Origin: Candidatus Cloacimonadota bacterium
GTDB lineage: Bacteria; Cloacimonadota; Cloacimonadia; Cloacimonadales; Cloacimonadaceae
Direction of reading: 5' to 3'
DNA: 55,206 nt
NCBI GenBank assembly: GCA_018433885.1
Contig: JAHDQK010000034.1
Coordinates: 1 to 55,206 of the forward strand
Part shown: positions 35,328-43,681 of the stretch, piece by piece
Layout: every line of letters starts with the position of its first letter
How positions within the stretch are numbered: the stretch's first letter is position 1
Notes under the pieces: generated by a model
What the model was told of the DNA's origin: nothing
The model's input: only the letters and a program-made list of their open reading frames with translations
Database searches by the model: none
Translations under genes and position numbers: made by a program

Positions 35328-36539
35328 TTAAAGAACTTTTCCTACTTTGGGAGCACGGAGTCGATGAGCTACGGGGAATCCCGCTCCCAATAGAGGTCGC
35401 AGATAATACCGGAAGTCGTCTGTTACTCCGTTTCCGGCGGCGTTGATGAAGTTATCCGGCATATGTCTGGTCTTACGGGCGATATCAGACAACTTCTCGA
35501 GCTGATATGTAACTGAATAGTATCCGGTCCGCTGAATCGAGATCGATCCATCCAGATTGTACCAGATTGCATAGTGTGCCGCGCGTTCTCCCACTTCCCG
35601 GGCTTCTCGTTGATCTACATCAGACACACAGCCAAGAAATGAACGTTGCAGATACCCGAATGTATCGCTACGAACACGCTTGATTTTCAGTTTATCGCGA
35701 ACCAAATCGCAGAGTAAATCTCCCAGCATCCCTGTTCCGGAAAGCTGCACATTGCCATGAGCGTCGTGCTCCACATTCTTTGTGAGCTTGGAGATCATCG
35801 GGGTTCCCATTTCGTCCACTATGCCTTCGGAAACGGCAATCACGCAACGGCCATATTTGTCGTAAACTTCTTTCACATCCTTCAAAAAGCTTTCCGGGTT
35901 GAAGGCACGTTCCGGAAGGTAGATCAAATGCGGTCCATCGTCCGGATACTTCTGACCCAAAGCAGCGGCTGCGGTAAGAAATCCGGCATGACGTCCCATT
36001 ACCACTCCGATGTAAACCCCGGGTAAAGCTCGGTTATCTAGATTCGCTCCCGCAAAAGCGGAGGCTACAAACCTTGCGGCAGAGCCGTAACCGGGAGTGT
36101 GATCGCTTAATACAAGATCATTGTCGATAGTCTTGGGGATGTGGATTGCCCGAAACTCATACTCTGCCAATTGCGCTTGCTCATTCACGATGCGAACGGT
36201 ATCCGAGGAGTCGTTTCCGCCGATGTAAAAGAAATAGCGGACATCATGAGCTTTCAGAACCTTAAAAATCTCCTTGCAATAAGCCTCATCAGGTTTGTCC
36301 CGGGTGGAAAGCAAAGCACTGGAGGGAGTATTTGCCACTTGTTCCAGATTGTGAGTTGTCTCTTGGGTTAGATCGATAAACTCCTCATTCACAATGCCCT
36401 GCACACCGTAGAGAGCGCCATACACTCTGGTAACTTGCGCAAACTTGCGGGATTCCAAAGCGGCTCCAACCATGGATTGATTGATCACAGCAGTGGGTCC
36501 ACCCCCTTGGGCAATCACCACTTTTCCTTCAAGCTTCAT
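35328..36539 (-). CDS. Pyrophosphate-dependent 6-phosphofructokinase
   Basis: 403 residues, ATG with GGAGG upstream. It converts fructose 6-phosphate to the 1,6-bisphosphate in glycolysis. GGGPTAVIN (12-20) and GGNDS (107-111), with aspartate where ATP enzymes have glycine, together with PKTIDND (135-141), where lysine replaces the ATP-type glycine, indicate use of PPi. The sugar-phosphate motif MGRHAGFL (about 183) is present. The reaction is reversible and saves ATP, fitting an anaerobic fermenter. It diverges from dnaX across a 130-bp gap and has its own terminator. Confidence 0.92.
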   Translation of the reverse strand: MKLEGKVVIAQGGGPTAVINQSMVGAALESRKFAQVTRVYGALYGVQGIVNEEFIDLTQETTHNLEQVANTPSSALLSTRDKPDEAYCKEIFKVLKAHDVRYFFYIGGNDSSDTVRIVNEQAQLAEYEFRAIHIPKTIDNDLVLSDHTPGYGSAARFVASAFAGANLDNRALPGVYIGVVMGRHAGFLTAAAALGQKYPDDGPHLIYLPERAFNPESFLKDVKEVYDKYGRCVIAVSEGIVDEMGTPMISKLTKNVEHDAHGNVQLSGTGMLGDLLCDLVRDKLKIKRVRSDTFGYLQRSFLGCVSDVDQREAREVGERAAHYAIWYNLDGSISIQRTGYYSVTYQLEKLSDIARKTRHMPDNFINAAGNGVTDDFRYYLRPLLGAGFPVAHRLRAPKVGKVL

Positions 36540-36669
36540 CGATATCCTCCTTCAAACGGATCTCAATATTTGTTCTTTAGTTCAAGCTTTATCCACCCAA
36601 GTCTTTTTGTCCAGTAGAAAATGCTTGCCTAAAATCAGCTTTTGGAAAAGCATGACACACGGAGGTAGT

Positions 36670-38280
36670 ATGAGCTACATTGTACTTGCGCGCAAATACC
36701 GCCCGCAAAGCTTCTCTGAAGTATACGCGCAGGATCACGTGACCATGATCTTGCAAAGTGCGATTGCGTCGGGTCGCATCGCCCATGCCTATCTGTTCAC
36801 CGGTCCGCGTGGAGTGGGGAAGACCTCCCTTGCCCGCATCATGGCGAAAAGCCTGAACTGCATTGAAGGTCCCACCAAACACCCCTGCAATATCTGCACA
36901 AACTGCACGGAAATCACTGCCGGAGTCTCGCCCGATGTGATCGAAATCGACGGTGCCAGCAATACCGGCGTGGACGATATCCGCGAGCTTCAGAAAGAAC
37001 TCATGTACGCAGCCAGCGGGGCAAAATTCAAGATCTACATAATCGACGAAGTTCATATGCTCTCCAAAAACGCATTCAACGCTTTGCTTAAAACCTTGGA
37101 GGAACCTCCCGAAAACGTGATCTTCATCTTCGCGACAACCGAGCCCCACAAGGTACTTCCCACCATCATCTCCCGCTGTCAACGCTACGATTTCAAACGT
37201 ATTCCAGTGGAAGCGATCGTAGCTCGCTTGCGGGAATTGAGCGAAAAAGAAGATATAAAAGTAGATGATGAATCCTTGTATCTTATTGCCAGAAAAGCTG
37301 ATGGAGGGATGCGGGATGCCCTTTCTCTGATGGATCAAACCATAAGCTACTGTGCAAACGATATTAACATCGAACAAGTACGCCAGATATTTGGGATGAT
37401 CCCCAACCAACTTTACTTCGATTTTATGAACATGATCAAGAGTCACGACGCGCAAAACCTGATCATCTCGCTACATGGCATATTCGAAGAAGGGACGGAT
37501 CTGCAAGAGTTTATCGCCAATATGTTGGAGTTTCTGCGTTTAGTAATGCTTAGCAAACTGGGGATTCAGATCAAGGATGTGAGTCAGGACGAACTGCCGC
37601 TGTTTGCCGAAGTGGGAAAGATGTTCAGCCAGAATGACCTTTTGTACATCATGAGTCAGCTGGTGCAGACTCGCAGCGATATCCGTATGAGCAACAATCC
37701 CTACCTCCTGATCGAAGCCACGATGATCAAGCTTTCCCGTCTGGACGAGATTGATGAGATCAGCAACCTGATCGCCAGCCTCAAACAAGGCGGCTGGGAT
37801 GCAAACGCCATGCCCGCCCCCAATGCTACCGCCCGCCCAGCAAATACTGCTTACAAACCTATTGTTACCAATCCCATCCCACCCAAGCCACACCAGGAAC
37901 CAGAGCCGCCGATAAACAAACTGGAAGCTACCGAAGAGAACATCCGCAGTAACTGGGAGATGCTTTCCGGGCGTATCAGCAAGAGTAGCAGAATTGCGGG
38001 AATTGCGTTTAAAAGTGCCAGATTCGCATCTCTGCGCGAAAACGCTATCGTGGTACATACGGATTCCATTACTCATCATAGCTCCTTAAAATCGCATCAG
38101 GAGCGCATTGAGCAGATCTTTGGCGATGTCTTTGGCAAGAACTTGAGATTGATCCTGGAACTACAGGAGAAAGAAGAGCTTACCAGAGTGGAGATCAAGC
38201 GCAAGAGCATCGAGGATATCAAAAACGAGGTACCGGAATTGAAAGGTTTTATCGAGCAAACCAAGGCGAGGCTGCTCTGA
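36670..38280 (+). CDS. dnaX: DNA polymerase III subunits gamma and tau
   Basis: 536 residues; the ATG at 36670 has GGAGG upstream and gives the standard opening MSYIVLARKYRPQSFSEVYA. Clamp-loader AAA+ module with Walker A GPRGVGKTSLA, a four-cysteine zinc site (CIEG, CNICTNC), Walker B IYIIDEVHML and sensor ATTEPHKVLPTIISRCQRYDF. Domain III and a proline-rich linker (about 395-425) follow, with a C-terminal tau-like region. I see no obvious slippery A-run that would yield a separate gamma form. The glycosyltransferase gene follows or overlaps its stop. Confidence 0.96.
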   Translation: MSYIVLARKYRPQSFSEVYAQDHVTMILQSAIASGRIAHAYLFTGPRGVGKTSLARIMAKSLNCIEGPTKHPCNICTNCTEITAGVSPDVIEIDGASNTGVDDIRELQKELMYAASGAKFKIYIIDEVHMLSKNAFNALLKTLEEPPENVIFIFATTEPHKVLPTIISRCQRYDFKRIPVEAIVARLRELSEKEDIKVDDESLYLIARKADGGMRDALSLMDQTISYCANDINIEQVRQIFGMIPNQLYFDFMNMIKSHDAQNLIISLHGIFEEGTDLQEFIANMLEFLRLVMLSKLGIQIKDVSQDELPLFAEVGKMFSQNDLLYIMSQLVQTRSDIRMSNNPYLLIEATMIKLSRLDEIDEISNLIASLKQGGWDANAMPAPNATARPANTAYKPIVTNPIPPKPHQEPEPPINKLEATEENIRSNWEMLSGRISKSSRIAGIAFKSARFASLRENAIVVHTDSITHHSSLKSHQERIEQIFGDVFGKNLRLILELQEKEELTRVEIKRKSIEDIKNEVPELKGFIEQTKARLL

Positions 38281-38327
38281 CTTATAGCGTTGTCTTTGCG
38301 CTGATTTCGCTGCCGTATCTGGCTCTG

Positions 38328-39377
38328 TTGATCTGGATGGCGAAAGGGCTTTTCAAGGCTTTGCCAAAGGAACCTGGGAACCATAGACCAGAGCCCATCA
38401 GCATCATCATCGCCGCCCGCAACGAAGCGCAAAACCTACCCCGGCTACTCACATCTCTGGCGCAACTGCACCCTTATGCCGCGGAGCATGAAGTAATAAT
38501 AGTAAACGATCATTCCACAGACGATAGCATGGAGATTCTCTCCAATTGGCAAGGCCAGTTTGGCATCCGGGTCATCAACTATCAGGAAGCGCAGGAAGGC
38601 TTCATCGGCAAGAAAGCTGCGCTACTCAAAGGTATTGAAGCTGCCAGATATGATATCTTGGCGTTCACGGACGCAGATTGCAAGATTCCCCCGGAATGGT
38701 TGGACGAAATCTCCCGGGTGATGGATCCTGAAACAGATTATCTCTTGGGATATTCCACTATCCTTGCCACGGAGACAGAGAGCAGCCTTACCCTCGTGAA
38801 TTTTGAACGCAGCATCTACTATATTCTTGCTGCGACCGGGCTTAGCTATAGAAAACCGATTACAGCCAGTGCGTGCAATATGATCTATCGAAAATCGCTG
38901 TTCCAAAAGTCCGGTGGCTTCGATGGGATCGGGCATCTACCAAGCGGAGATGATGATCTCCTGCTCATGAAGATGATGCCCAACATCCGCAAGGCATACT
39001 ATAATCCCGCCCCCGCCATGCAGATCACCAGTATCGAAGGTCACGATATTGCCAGACACTATCACAAGAACATCCGCAGAGCTTCAAAGTTTCGCTACCA
39101 TCCTACATACTTGAAGGCTCTATCCAGCTTTGTATTTCTATACTTTTTGTTGTTCTACGTCGCTCTGATCCTGCTTGTAATGGGTAAGGGAGATTTCCTG
39201 TTGCTGGGGACTGTAGCATTGAAGTCCGTTCTGGAGCTGGGAATTTCTCAAAGGCATCTTGTCCTTGTGCAAAAGACCCATTTGGGCATCCTATATTTCG
39301 CCCAGATCATCATTTTCCCCCTGCAGTTCATCTTTTATGCAATTCGAGGTAGTCTCGGCAAATATAGCTGGAAATAG
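38328..39377 (+). CDS. Family 2 glycosyltransferase, membrane-bound
   Basis: 349 residues from the TTG at 38328. The frame is open back to a CTG at 38277 that overlaps the dnaX stop (CTGA). The extra 17 residues (TYSVVFALISLPYLALL) would complete an N-terminal membrane helix, so the real start may lie there. GT-A core: ISIIIAARNEAQNLPRLL, VNDHSTDDS, FTDADCKIPPEWL (DxD-type) and a later SGDDDLLL acceptor motif. Two or three C-terminal membrane helices (about 250-345) follow. Substrate unknown; the family includes synthases of lipid-linked or surface sugars. Confidence 0.87.
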   Translation: MIWMAKGLFKALPKEPGNHRPEPISIIIAARNEAQNLPRLLTSLAQLHPYAAEHEVIIVNDHSTDDSMEILSNWQGQFGIRVINYQEAQEGFIGKKAALLKGIEAARYDILAFTDADCKIPPEWLDEISRVMDPETDYLLGYSTILATETESSLTLVNFERSIYYILAATGLSYRKPITASACNMIYRKSLFQKSGGFDGIGHLPSGDDDLLLMKMMPNIRKAYYNPAPAMQITSIEGHDIARHYHKNIRRASKFRYHPTYLKALSSFVFLYFLLFYVALILLVMGKGDFLLLGTVALKSVLELGISQRHLVLVQKTHLGILYFAQIIIFPLQFIFYAIRGSLGKYSWK

Positions 39378-39412
39378 CCAGCACTCCCCAAAGGCACCAT
39401 TCCCGATTTTCA

Positions 39413-39441
39413 TTGACAAAAGCCTGCCGTCAGTTTACTTT
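39413..39441 (+). promoter_or_regulatory. Promoter of panDC
   Basis: TTGACA (39413-39418), a 17-bp spacer and TACTTT (39436-39441), about 30 bp upstream of panD. Confidence 0.5.
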
Positions 39442-39470
39442 GAAATAAAGATCAATAAATGGAGTCCAAA

Positions 39471-39827
39471 ATGCTAAGGCAGATACTCTTATCCAAGCTT
39501 CACCGAGCTACGGTAATGGAATGTGATATAAACTACAATGGTAGCATCAAGATAGATGCCAGCTTGCTGGAACAAAGCGGCATGCAGGAGTTTGAGCGCG
39601 TAGAGGTGTTCAACATCAACAACGGAGCTCGCTTCAGCACCTATATCATCAAAGGCGAACCCGGAACCGGGATGGTCGGAATCAACGGCGCCGCCGCGCG
39701 TCTCGCCCAAGTGGGAGATAAAATCATCATCATCAATTACGGAATGATGGATGATGCCGAGATAGCCACACACAAACCGCGGATCGTAGTCTTGGGCGAA
39801 AACAACAAAATCGATAACATTATCTAA
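39471..39827 (+). CDS. panD: Aspartate 1-decarboxylase
   Basis: 118 residues. The second in-frame ATG (39471) is chosen because GGAG lies 6 bp before it and the protein then opens MLRQILLSKLHRATVMECDI, as PanD does. The self-cleavage site is G24-S25 in NYNGSIKID; S25 becomes the pyruvoyl group. K9 and Y22 are also conserved. It makes beta-alanine for pantothenate. panC follows with no gap, so the two are co-translated. Confidence 0.95.
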   Translation: MLRQILLSKLHRATVMECDINYNGSIKIDASLLEQSGMQEFERVEVFNINNGARFSTYIIKGEPGTGMVGINGAAARLAQVGDKIIIINYGMMDDAEIATHKPRIVVLGENNKIDNII

Positions 39828-40664
39828 ATGAAACTAATCAACACTCTTGCTGAAATGCAAGCCCTCAAGCATCCTGAGGGGTTCAAGATTGGCTTTGTGC
39901 CTACCATGGGTTATCTCCATGAAGGGCATCTTAGCTTGGTGGATGCCAGCAAAAAGGACTGTGATCTTACCATTGTTTCGATCTTCGTGAATCCCGCGCA
40001 ATTTGGCGAGAATGAGGACCTGGATAGCTATCCCCGAGACATGGAGCGGGATCTATCTTTATTGAAAGCCCGCGGAGTAGATTATGTCTTCTTTCCGGAT
40101 GCCCAGATGATGTATCCCAATGGTTACCGCACCTGGGTGGAAGTGGAGGGGCTTTCGGACATCCTCTGCGGAGCGAGTCGCAAGGGACATTTTCGGGGCG
40201 TCTGTACCGTAGTTCTCAAGCTGGTGAACATCGTAAAACCGCATTTTATGTATATGGGAGATAAGGACTATCAACAGCAGAGCATTCTGCGGATCATGCT
40301 AAAAGACCTCAATCTCGATACCACCATCGTTGGCTGTCCTATCGTGCGGGAACAGGATGGGCTAGCAAAAAGCAGCAGAAATGTATATCTGGATCCCAAT
40401 AACCGCCAAATCGCCCTCTGCCTTTACCGCGCTTTAATACAAGCCCAGAAAGAAGTCCGATCCGGAATTCTGGTTGCGGAAACTTTAGCGGAACATGCCG
40501 CCGCGCTGATAGAATCCACAGGTGCCAGAGTGGACTATGTGAAGATCATAGATTCCCGGGATCTCAACTTTCCCAACGAGGTGAATGAACACAGCCGCAT
40601 GGTGATCGCCGCTTACGTAGGCAAAACACGTCTGATCGACAACATGCTTCTTGTTTCACCCTAA
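39828..40664 (+). CDS. panC: Pantothenate synthetase
   Basis: 278 residues. It joins pantoate and beta-alanine using ATP. Signatures: FVPTMGYLHEGHLSLV (nucleotide-binding HIGH-like), FVNPAQFGENEDLDSYPR, GHFRGVCTVVLKL, GDKDYQQQ and REQDGLAKSSRN (KMSKS-like). Full length. It directly follows panD, giving the last two enzymes of the pathway in one operon; panB and panE are not in the window. Confidence 0.96.
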   Translation: MKLINTLAEMQALKHPEGFKIGFVPTMGYLHEGHLSLVDASKKDCDLTIVSIFVNPAQFGENEDLDSYPRDMERDLSLLKARGVDYVFFPDAQMMYPNGYRTWVEVEGLSDILCGASRKGHFRGVCTVVLKLVNIVKPHFMYMGDKDYQQQSILRIMLKDLNLDTTIVGCPIVREQDGLAKSSRNVYLDPNNRQIALCLYRALIQAQKEVRSGILVAETLAEHAAALIESTGARVDYVKIIDSRDLNFPNEVNEHSRMVIAAYVGKTRLIDNMLLVSP

Positions 40665-40835
40665 AGCTACTATCGGAAACACCAGCAAATACCCGCTGAC
40701 GCTGAAGTCTGTCCGGCGGCTGGTAAGACTTTCGACTTTGATATCTGAGTTCGTGGCTACCCCATAGTCAATATAGATTCGTTTATATTGACCTCCAATC
40801 CAGCACATTAATGCAGAACTCTGCGGAAATTGTGC

Positions 40836-40868
40836 TTGACAATCCATCAAACCCGGGAAAATTAGCAT
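40836..40868 (+). promoter_or_regulatory. Candidate promoter of the PKD-protein gene
   Basis: TTGACA (40836-40841) lies 80 bp upstream of the secreted protein gene. The best -10-like hexamer, TAGCAT (40863-40868), is 21 bp away, so only the -35 is convincing. The interval 40665-40920 holds no gene. Confidence 0.3.
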
Positions 40869-40920
40869 TTATCATGTGCCGGTTGAATAGGCTACCGGTG
40901 ATTAAAATTGAGAGGTCGAT

Positions 40921-42225
40921 ATGAAACAGGTTGTTTTTATTGCGATTATTGTGTTCATGCTCACTACATTGTGGGGCGAGATTCATCTTAGTAACTATTC
41001 ATTTTCCTACTCCGAGGCTACTTATTCCGAAATCAGCGGGGGAACCGTTTTGGGGTTTTCTGGTTCAGACACTCAGTACATCGTGAATCCTTCGCTTCCA
41101 AATGGTGGACTTCAGGTTATGGGAGAGGGATTTGCTATCGGTTTCAATTTTGAATTTGGAGGAGTTGTTTACGACCGCGTAGGTGTCCACGTCGATGGTT
41201 GGATCAGCCTGGGGAAATCTCAGTTGGGCAACGGAGCTGTAAACATGACTACAGGCTCTTCGACACAACCGCTCTCTTCCACCATCCCTGGTTTTGCGGA
41301 TGCAGATCTCGTGGCAAGAATCTCTGCGTGCGCTACCAACCTCGTAGCTCAGGAAGGTTCCGAGATCATGATTAAAAGCTCTGGGATCGCTCCCAATCGG
41401 GAATTCACCGTTCAGTGGAAGAACTTTCGCAAGGGCTTGGTATCCGAATCCTTGAACTTCCAGATCAAACTGATCGAATCTGGAATGAAGGTAGCGGTGG
41501 TATGGGGTCAGCAAACTGTGGGTGCGCCTGCCGCATTACAACTTGGCATCCGCTCTCATCCCGCCAATGAAGCCACAAATTTTGCCAATCGCTATATCCC
41601 AATGGGAACTGCGTGGGCAAATTCCCAGGCAGGAGATAATGCAAGCAGAAGTGCAGCGATCACAGCTACCCAATTCCCGGTGTCTGGGGCGACCTTCACT
41701 TGGAGCCCTCCCGCCGCTATCAATGCGGATTTTTCTGGCAATGTGGTTTCTGGAACGGCACCTCTCACAGTTCAGTTCACCGATCTCAGTACTGCTTCCG
41801 GAAGTCAGATCAGTTCTTGGAACTGGAACTTTGGAACTACAACCAGCACTCTGCAACATCCGCAGATTACTTTCAGCGAGCCCGGTGTCTATGATGTTTC
41901 TCTTACGATATCGGATGGCACAAACAGCGATACGGAGATCAAAACCGGGTACATCACGGTGAATCCGGGCAATATCCCAGGAGTCAATACCGGAATCACT
42001 ATGGATGGTTTCGACGCTATTGTAAGTTGGGAGCAAATGCCAACCGAGGATTCTGAGATTCCAGACTACTATTACCTCTATTTCAACGGTTCGGACGACC
42101 CAGAAGGAGAATTCTACTTTCTTGCGCCTATCGCATATCCCGGCACCCAGTATCGCCATCAGGGAGTAGGTATGGGCGCACAACACATGTTTTACAGGGT
42201 GAAGGCGGTGCGCAACGGGGATTGA
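40921..42225 (+). CDS. Secreted PKD-domain protein
   Basis: 434 residues with a signal peptide (about 1-20). Residues about 25-260 form a beta-rich domain typical of large surface proteins of this type of bacterium (FAIGFNFEFGGVVYDRVGVHVDGWI). A PKD domain follows at about 262-345, with PLTVQFTDLS, SWNWNFG, PGVYDVSLTISDG and a final YITV. The last 80 residues look like the start of a fibronectin-type domain and then stop at NGD. Usual multi-domain relatives are longer and carry a C-terminal sorting signal, so the 3' end may be truncated. Confidence 0.8.
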   Translation: MKQVVFIAIIVFMLTTLWGEIHLSNYSFSYSEATYSEISGGTVLGFSGSDTQYIVNPSLPNGGLQVMGEGFAIGFNFEFGGVVYDRVGVHVDGWISLGKSQLGNGAVNMTTGSSTQPLSSTIPGFADADLVARISACATNLVAQEGSEIMIKSSGIAPNREFTVQWKNFRKGLVSESLNFQIKLIESGMKVAVVWGQQTVGAPAALQLGIRSHPANEATNFANRYIPMGTAWANSQAGDNASRSAAITATQFPVSGATFTWSPPAAINADFSGNVVSGTAPLTVQFTDLSTASGSQISSWNWNFGTTTSTLQHPQITFSEPGVYDVSLTISDGTNSDTEIKTGYITVNPGNIPGVNTGITMDGFDAIVSWEQMPTEDSEIPDYYYLYFNGSDDPEGEFYFLAPIAYPGTQYRHQGVGMGAQHMFYRVKAVRNGD

Positions 42226-42389
42226 GCTTTCCGCGTAGTCCGAATTTAACTAATGTTAACCCCAAGCCGGTTTACACCAAAATTCTGTGTTATCGTAAGC
42301 CAAAGCTAGGTCGCTATAACTTGGAACAAACTCCGTACTTAGTCCTATCTACGTCTAAAATAAAAAAAAAGATCACTTAGGAGATCATT

Positions 42390-42525
42390 ATGAACCTTTA
42401 TCTGTTGGTTATCATCGTCATCATCTTGTTGGATTGGATCTTGGATCTATTCAAATACCGGGCAATCCTCAGCTCGCTTAGCCCATTGGTTCCGGACGAG
42501 TTCAAGGATATGGTAGATGCGGCCT
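42390..42525 (+). pseudogene. 5' fragment of an M48/Ste24-type peptidase gene, cut by the island
   Basis: ATG with TAGGAG upstream opens MNLYLLVIIVIILLDWILDL and continues to PLVPDEFKDMVDA. This matches the N-terminal membrane helix and the PEEFKDVYD element of Ste24-like CAAX/M48 peptidases. After that the frame runs into unrelated residues and stops at 42587. From about 42515 the DNA reads as a minus-strand phage gene, so the peptidase has lost its HExxH domain. This marks the left edge of the genomic island. Confidence 0.6.
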
Positions 42526-42557
42526 CGTTCTGCTTGGTACTTCCCAAGAGCGGTCAC
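42510..42557 (-). pseudogene. Truncated start of a further phage gene
   Basis: On the minus strand a GTG at 42557 overlaps the preceding stop (GTGA) and opens VTALGKYQAERGRIY, then runs into the peptidase fragment. Tight coupling to the preceding phage gene suggests that this is the cut 5' end of the next gene in the phage operon, placing the junction at about 42510-42525. Confidence 0.4.
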
Positions 42558-43098
42558 AGGCTCACCTCAATATCGTTCAACTGCTGATAGATCCACTGCT
42601 CCCGGTTGGAGATGACTGAAGCGAACACATTACGAGCGGCGATGCCTTCCCGTTTGATCTTGCCCCGGATGAGATAAGCGATCTCGGCTACGGTCAGAGC
42701 TTTCCCTGTCTCTTTATCAGTCCATGCCAGGTGCTTGCGTTCGACCCAAGCGATGAGAGGAGCGATCGGAGTCCAGGAAGGCACTTTACCGGGGAGGGTG
42801 GGCAAATCGGGTTCCCTGAAGACTTTGCTTGCAAAGGATTTAGGGTGATAGCGAAAGGCTCGTGACGCACGTTCGAGCCAACTCTTAAGATCATGGCTGT
42901 ATCGGTGGTCTGGAGCAGATAACCGGTATTGCCGTAGAAGTCGCCCTTGTCATAGATCTGCTGTGTCAAAATCTCCTTGCGGGACTCGGCATCGATCACA
43001 GAGCCGATCAGATGCAGCCGGCTCTCCAAAGCAGAAAAGATAGCTCTGTAATCTTCTACCATGATCTCATCTAGGTTATTGGAGTTCTGCTCAGGCAT
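42554..43098 (-). pseudogene. Phage morphogenesis-like (HK97-gp10-type) gene broken by a palindromic element
   Basis: The first part encodes about 83 residues (MPEQNSNNLDEIMVEDYRAI to LRVGSNVRHEPFA). The continuation GKVPSWTPIAPLIAWVERKH to NDIEVSL is in another frame. Between them lies a 40-bp repeat element (42808-42847). Phage proteins of the gp10/tail-completion type have this order: a varying helix region, an ARVGSN-like strand, then W-P-L-WV and AYLI-R-I-K-GI. The original protein was therefore probably about 165 residues. The family assignment is tentative. Confidence 0.5.
42808..42847 (-). repeat. Short palindromic element, copy 1
   Basis: 40 bp beginning CGGGTTCCCTGAAGACTTTG and ending GATTTAGGGTG, with one mismatch to the copy at 43442-43481. 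Internal pairing: CTTTG-CTTG-CAAAG, and outside it CCCT with AGGG. It lies inside and breaks a phage gene. Confidence 0.75.
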
Positions 43099-43178
43099 GG
43101 AAACTCCGGTAGAAGGCCATTAAGATACATAAATCTGAGTCAATCCGTTCGATCTGCGTCATCTGCGTTCTATTCATG

Positions 43179-43421
43179 TCAGATCACTCCCACCCGGATA
43201 ACTCTTGGCGGTCGGGGTTTCAGCTCATCCAGGCGATTCTGACCTTGCAGATTAAGATAGTCCCGAAGCCCGGTCAGTGCTCTTAGCTCAAGGTTAGCTT
43301 TGAATGCGTTTATTTCGCTCCCTGTGAGCAGTTCGGTAGCAGACTGGTCTAATCCTACGGTCTTGACTATTCCCTCGCCCAGGGTCTTCAGATTGAGAAA
43401 CTCGCAAGTGCTCTGCAGCAT
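43179..43421 (-). CDS. Small phage-type protein of unknown function
   Basis: 80 residues, ATG overlapping the preceding gene's stop (TGATG). Mostly helical (ELLTGSEINAFKANLELRAL), ending in a basic proline-rich tail. It may be the distal part of the preceding gene, which a palindromic element now ends early, because the frames are shifted exactly where the element lies. Family unknown. Confidence 0.45.
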   Translation of the reverse strand: MLQSTCEFLNLKTLGEGIVKTVGLDQSATELLTGSEINAFKANLELRALTGLRDYLNLQGQNRLDELKPRPPRVIRVGVI

Positions 43422-43681
43422 CAGGAAACTGAACCCAAAAACGGGTTCCCTGGAGACTTTGCTTGCAAAGGATTTAGGGTGTGGCGAAAAGAAATCAGGA
43501 ACGGGTCCTCTTCCGGCATATCTTCGTGAGTTGCCCGATCGTAGTGCTCCTGCAGAACCAGTGTGTGGATCATTTCCAGAACCAGGCCTTGATGCTCCTT
43601 GAAGATGCCATTGTTGGACATCTCCTTGGGCAGGTTGAGGATGGCGAGCATGATGTCGGTCTCGACCGGGATAGGAATCAC
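43421..43681 (-). CDS. Small phage-type protein with element-derived C-terminus
   Basis: 86 residues from a GTG overlapping the lysozyme stop (GTGA). The first 66 residues (IPIPVETDIMLAILNLPKEM onward, acidic and helical) look native. The last 20 (HTLNPLQAKSPGNPFLGSVS) are encoded by the 40-bp palindromic element at 43442-43481 and the bases just after it. The native C-terminus has thus been replaced. Function unknown. Confidence 0.45.
   Translation of the reverse strand: MIPIPVETDIMLAILNLPKEMSNNGIFKEHQGLVLEMIHTLVLQEHYDRATHEDMPEEDPFLISFRHTLNPLQAKSPGNPFLGSVS
43442..43481 (-). repeat. Short palindromic element, copy 2
   Basis: 40 bp, CGGGTTCCCTGGAGACTTTG to GATTTAGGGTG, with one mismatch to copy 1 at 42808. 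Both encode the peptide TLNPLQAKS on the minus strand. CTTTG-CTTG-CAAAG forms the central stem. Confidence 0.75.

Noticed and set aside
38010-38050. Palindromic-element insertion in dnaX, because its peptide SARFASLREN resembles the lysozyme insert SRFASLREP
   Set aside because: The DNA lacks the element's stem, and the segment fits a normal strand of the DnaX C-terminal domain.
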